NCBI GenBank assembly: GCA_034190875.2
Contig: CM067351.1
Location: 5,506,795-5,570,794 of the forward strand
Source of the DNA: Urechis unicinctus
Lineage: Eukaryota; Annelida; Polychaeta; Xenopneusta; Urechidae
DNA: 64,000 nucleotides
Direction: 5' to 3'
Shown here: positions 61,714 to 64,000 of the stretch, piece after piece
How the letters are laid out: each line of letters begins with the position of its first letter
Position numbering within the stretch: the stretch's first letter is position 1
Notes under the pieces: model-generated
Told to the model about the DNA's origin: nothing
What the model saw: only the letters and a program-made list of their open reading frames with translations
Databases searched by the model: none
Made by a program: the position numbers and the translations under genes

Positions 61714-63728
61714 TCAAAAGAAAATCTGCCTAGCGTCCCCTGGTGATTGCTCTATAGGGCAGTATGGGCATTTCACTCTGTAACAGCATAAGTCATATGG
61801 AAAAAAGGTTGGGAAGAGAAAATGAGCAAAGCAATTACAGATAAGCTCAATGAAAAGTTCAACTTACTTGTTGCTTGTACAGAGCTTGGTTAGAGCATCT
61901 TGTGAGATGACATGTCCACAGATGAGGCGAACAGGGGGGTTACTCTCATTACTTTGCTGCTTTAGAATGGGACAAGCAAAGATAGAATGGAATCGACAAT
62001 TCTGTCCAACGTCAATCTCCACCTGCAACAACAGCCATTAAATTGTGACAACATTTGATCTGCAGTCAATACTGTTTGATCAATAACCAACACAGAGCAG
62101 CAACATCAAGCTTCAATGATCTTATATTTCTAAAAGGCAGCGTTTCTAAAAGATATAGGTATAGACCATCATACAGGGAGTTCGTCCTTGGCCGTCCATA
62201 CCCCCGAACACTGCCTCTGTAACATGACCTGCTTAATAGTGAGGAGAGGAGGGAGAGCAGCGCAGCCTGCACGAATCCTACCAACGTAGGCAAAACAAAC
62301 TCCATAAAAGTCCATAAAGATTCCTTTCATCAAAATACATCACTCAATTTAATACGCATGTTGAATTAATCATCAGTTTAGTAGGAACGGATGGGTGATA
62401 TCTGATGATAGAAGGTTTTACTGACACTATACTGAGTGGACTTTCAATGGAGAGACCAAGTAGCATGCAGGCATCACGGGTGAAAATATCACAGATCTCA
62501 GTCCAGTTATGAGGGTCTATGAGGAACGCATAGGGCGAGTTTTGCAAGCCTTGGTGGAGGTAGAGAAGGCTTCCCATTAACACCTGTACATCTAAAAAAC
62601 AATAACAGTTAATACAAATTTAATTTAATTTGGTGATAAACAATTGAACATACAAGATGCTGGTGAACTAGGTAGATAGATATTACCAGGATGAGTGGGT
62701 GCATTTGCAGCCCATAGATGACATTTAAAGGTTTGATATTTATATGTGATCGTTCTCTGAAATGAATTACTCTACAATCATTAAGCAAGCCTCTGTGTTA
62801 TGTATTGAATGAAGTATTAAACGAGGTCATTTCATTGATTGGGGCAGAACCTCAACTTGCTCTACCCACTAATTCTTTTCCCTGTGGTCTGTCAGTAGGA
62901 ATGAAATACAGGGCAGAATGAATACTCAGAAAGCATGAAACCTTTGGTGTGACTAGAAGCAAAAGATGCAAAGTTGCGAGCGTAGAGGAGGGCTTCTTCC
63001 TGCTTGTGTATTCCTTGAGAGACCAGCTCTATGAATTGTAATCGCAGCAGTTTGAACTCGAGGGAGCTGTTGTGAGACTCTAATTGATCACTGTGTGCCC
63101 GCGTCCAGCTGCAAATAACAGCAAAGCAATATTAAGAGCTCAAATTAATTGCAATATATCTTAACACTCATTCTGTTGAATCAAATATGTGGAGGGATGC
63201 TTGTTTTTTTCAATACAAGGAGAATTGCTTTGTCCAAATGGAGTTTGATAACTCACTGCAATGCTGGACTGAGGTTGTGCATTTTCAATGACTCAAGTAT
63301 TCTATGTAGCTCAAGAAAAGGTTCTATGTGGGCATCTTCTAGCTCCAGGCCTGAGTCCTGCCAACAAACATAGGCCTCCTCTAGAGTATCCAACAAGAAG
63401 GCCAGTCAAACAACTGGTTTAGACAACACAGGTGTAAAGTCTCCTGGCACCATGCTCTCCAAATAAGAGCCACTCTGAGGTAAAGACCAGACCACATTGC
63501 AGTTGAACCCAAATAGTTATGGTCATTGAACTGAAAGTAATGTAAATAAGAAAATAATGTCCATTAACTTATTTATCTCATTTTACTCACTTCAACCAAT
63601 TTCTCTGCAATATTCAGCATTCCTTGCCTCAGGAAATGCTCACAAATGACCTGATTGACCTCTCGTTGGTTGTCTTCCCCGCTGAATGCTCCCTCATTGA
63701 ACACAGAGTTGAAGTCGCAAACAAAGTT
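61714..63728 (-). CDS. RMND5: RMND5A/B-like E3 ubiquitin ligase subunit (GID2), 3' part
   Basis: Catalytic RING-type subunit of the CTLH/GID ubiquitin-ligase complex. Minus-strand exons: 63591-63728, 63257-63357, 62942-63108, 62426-62591, 62175-62277, 61868-62022, 61714-61777, ending TGA; all GT-AG and phase-consistent. The first visible exon encodes a LisH helix ([15 protein letters not shown]), the next two the CTLH region ([30 protein letters not shown]), then the CRA part ([32 protein letters not shown]). The last two exons form the degenerate [21 protein letters not shown], then [19 protein letters not shown] at the C-terminus. Cys and His positions match vertebrate RMND5. The N-terminal exon or exons lie beyond 64000. 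Paralogue A or B cannot be separated, as invertebrates usually have one gene. Confidence 0.93.
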
Positions 63729-64000
63729 CTGCAAAATAACATTTCAAATCGTTAACATGACTGTAATTATCAAAACTTAAAGTAAAAGTGAAATCACAAG
63801 ATGAGGGTTTTGAAAGTTTAACATTTTCAGTGAAAGTTCTGAAGTTAGAGAGAATAAACTTTGATGCTGTTGAGGATTGCTATGGTTATATACATGAATT
63901 TAAATGTATCCTTATAGCAAGAATACAACATTGACTCTGGTCTTTTGAATGCTCTCTCTGTAAAATGCCAGCCTCAAACCATACAATACAAACACATGTA
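63729..64000 (-). other. RMND5 intron, no exon seen
   Basis: Upstream (minus strand) of the LisH exon acceptor TTTTGCAG. No coding exon for the missing N-terminal helices was recognised before the window ends. Confidence 0.5.

Overview
This is intron-rich, AT-leaning animal genomic DNA. GT-AG introns, long TA, CA and TG microsatellites, many minisatellites, decayed DNA transposons and an LTR-element fragment all say eukaryote. A vertebrate-type calmodulin intron layout, a CARD-domain gene, a metazoan-type RMND5 ubiquitin-ligase gene and a polinton-type DNA polymerase relic fit a marine invertebrate. A lancelet (Branchiostoma) is my best guess, but this is inference. All exon models below come from reading splice sites, phase and homology by eye.

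Layout. 0.1-3.9 kb: mobile-element relics, namely a THAP-DDE transposase pseudogene, a gag fragment with a primer-binding-site-like motif, and a possible solo LTR. 4-15 kb: gene-poor DNA broken by large microsatellites. 15.2-18.9 kb: a complete six-exon calmodulin gene on the minus strand. 20.2-28.5 kb: a divergent six-exon calmodulin-like gene (copy B0). Just beyond its 3' end sits a 3.38-kb element with inverted ends (20596-23977) carrying a broken protein-primed-type family B DNA polymerase and two divergent small C/H-rich ORFs. It is flanked by a 5-bp target-site duplication, and two paralogous empty sites exist in the same window. 25.3-31.6 kb: transposon debris, including a YqaJ-type exonuclease relic, a TTAA-flanked MITE and hAT-like ends. 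31.6-49.7 kb: a tandem array of an about 8.48-kb unit (two full copies plus a rearranged partial third), each full unit carrying one calmodulin-like gene (B1, B2) and one SAP/SWIM pseudogene. 50-58 kb: mostly non-coding DNA with repeats and a perfect C/G palindrome. 58.6-61.0 kb: a plus-strand CARD gene with a coding minisatellite and a frame break. 61.7-64 kb: the 3' seven exons of an RMND5 (GID2-like) E3 ligase gene on the minus strand, convergent with the CARD gene; its 5' end lies outside the window.

How the genes relate. The four calmodulin-family genes share one strand, exon lengths and intron phases, so they form a tandem family. Their EF3/EF4 exon is almost identical between calmodulin and the calmodulin-like genes while the other exons have diverged, which suggests gene conversion. 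The tandem array looks recent, or could be an assembly haplotype artefact. The polymerase element inserted only into the B0 lineage.
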